This document shows positions 6,166-6,198 of a stretch of 6,198 nucleotides of DNA, one piece after another. The notes beneath the pieces were generated by a model that saw only the letters and a list, made by a program, of their open reading frames with translations, was not told where the DNA came from and did no database searches. Position numbers and translations under genes: made by a program. Numbering within the stretch: the first letter of the stretch is position 1; each line of letters begins with the position of its first letter. Origin of the DNA: Opitutus sp. GAS368 (GTDB taxonomy: Bacteria > Verrucomicrobiota > Verrucomicrobiia > Opitutales > Opitutaceae). The stretch covers positions 1 to 6,198 of the forward strand of contig CAMATV010000205.1 in NCBI GenBank assembly GCA_945861235.1, read 5' to 3'.

Positions 6166-6198
6166 ATGAACGAGTGGAAACGCACTGCGACGAAGCTT
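6166..6198 (+). CDS. Start of an unidentified gene (5' fragment only)
   Basis: An ATG at 6166 opens a frame that runs to the window edge, giving 11 residues (MNEWKRTATKL). AAGGAA (6153-6158) lies eight bases upstream, the best Shine-Dalgarno match in the window. An in-frame GTG at 6160 is a less well spaced alternative. The fragment is too short to assign to a family, and a chance open frame cannot be excluded. Its divergence from the lyase gene would suit a regulator or a sialic acid partner gene, but nothing in the residues shows that. Confidence 0.35.
   Translation, partial: MNEWKRTATKL

Noticed and set aside
1..6198. CRISPR array, insertion sequence, toxin-antitoxin or phage defence system
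   Set aside because: No regularly spaced direct repeats, transposase, or small toxin/antitoxin pair could be recognised; all substantial frames are housekeeping-type genes.

Overview
The window is GC-rich bacterial chromosome carrying ordinary single-copy genes on both strands. The sequence alone does not name the organism. The mix of genes suggests a Verrucomicrobiota-like bacterium, perhaps of the Opitutae: a lineage-style FmdB-like protein with a degenerate zinc ribbon, an animal-type sialic acid lyase, and several start codons without a Shine-Dalgarno sequence. This placement is an inference from remembered family resemblance, not a search result.

Layout. Positions 1-1475 (minus) hold most of purH, cut by the window edge just before its C-terminus. 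A 100-bp divergent gap separates it from a plus-strand pair: apaG (1576-1962, probable GTG start) and a full-length beta-CASP metallo-beta-lactamase-fold RNA nuclease (2031-3389). These converge on a minus-strand set: an inositol-monophosphatase-family phosphatase (3517-4320), an FmdB-like protein (4389-4970) and an N-acetylneuraminate-lyase-type aldolase (5174-6100). At the right edge a probable plus-strand gene begins at 6166 behind a good ribosome binding site.

The genes do not form one pathway. PurH makes IMP, the beta-CASP protein probably processes or degrades RNA, the phosphatase handles a sugar or inositol phosphate, and the lyase cleaves (or makes) sialic acid. The three minus-strand genes could be co-transcribed, but the 68-bp and 203-bp gaps make a tight operon uncertain.

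The most notable non-coding signal is the convergent junction at 3390-3521. Its right half is a compact doublet: two small hairpins inside an outer stem, each arm starting with the same GTAGGC...GTAT head. This resembles a REPIN/BIME-type repeat unit, and it supplies the stop codon of the phosphatase gene. No clearly new multi-gene system is visible.
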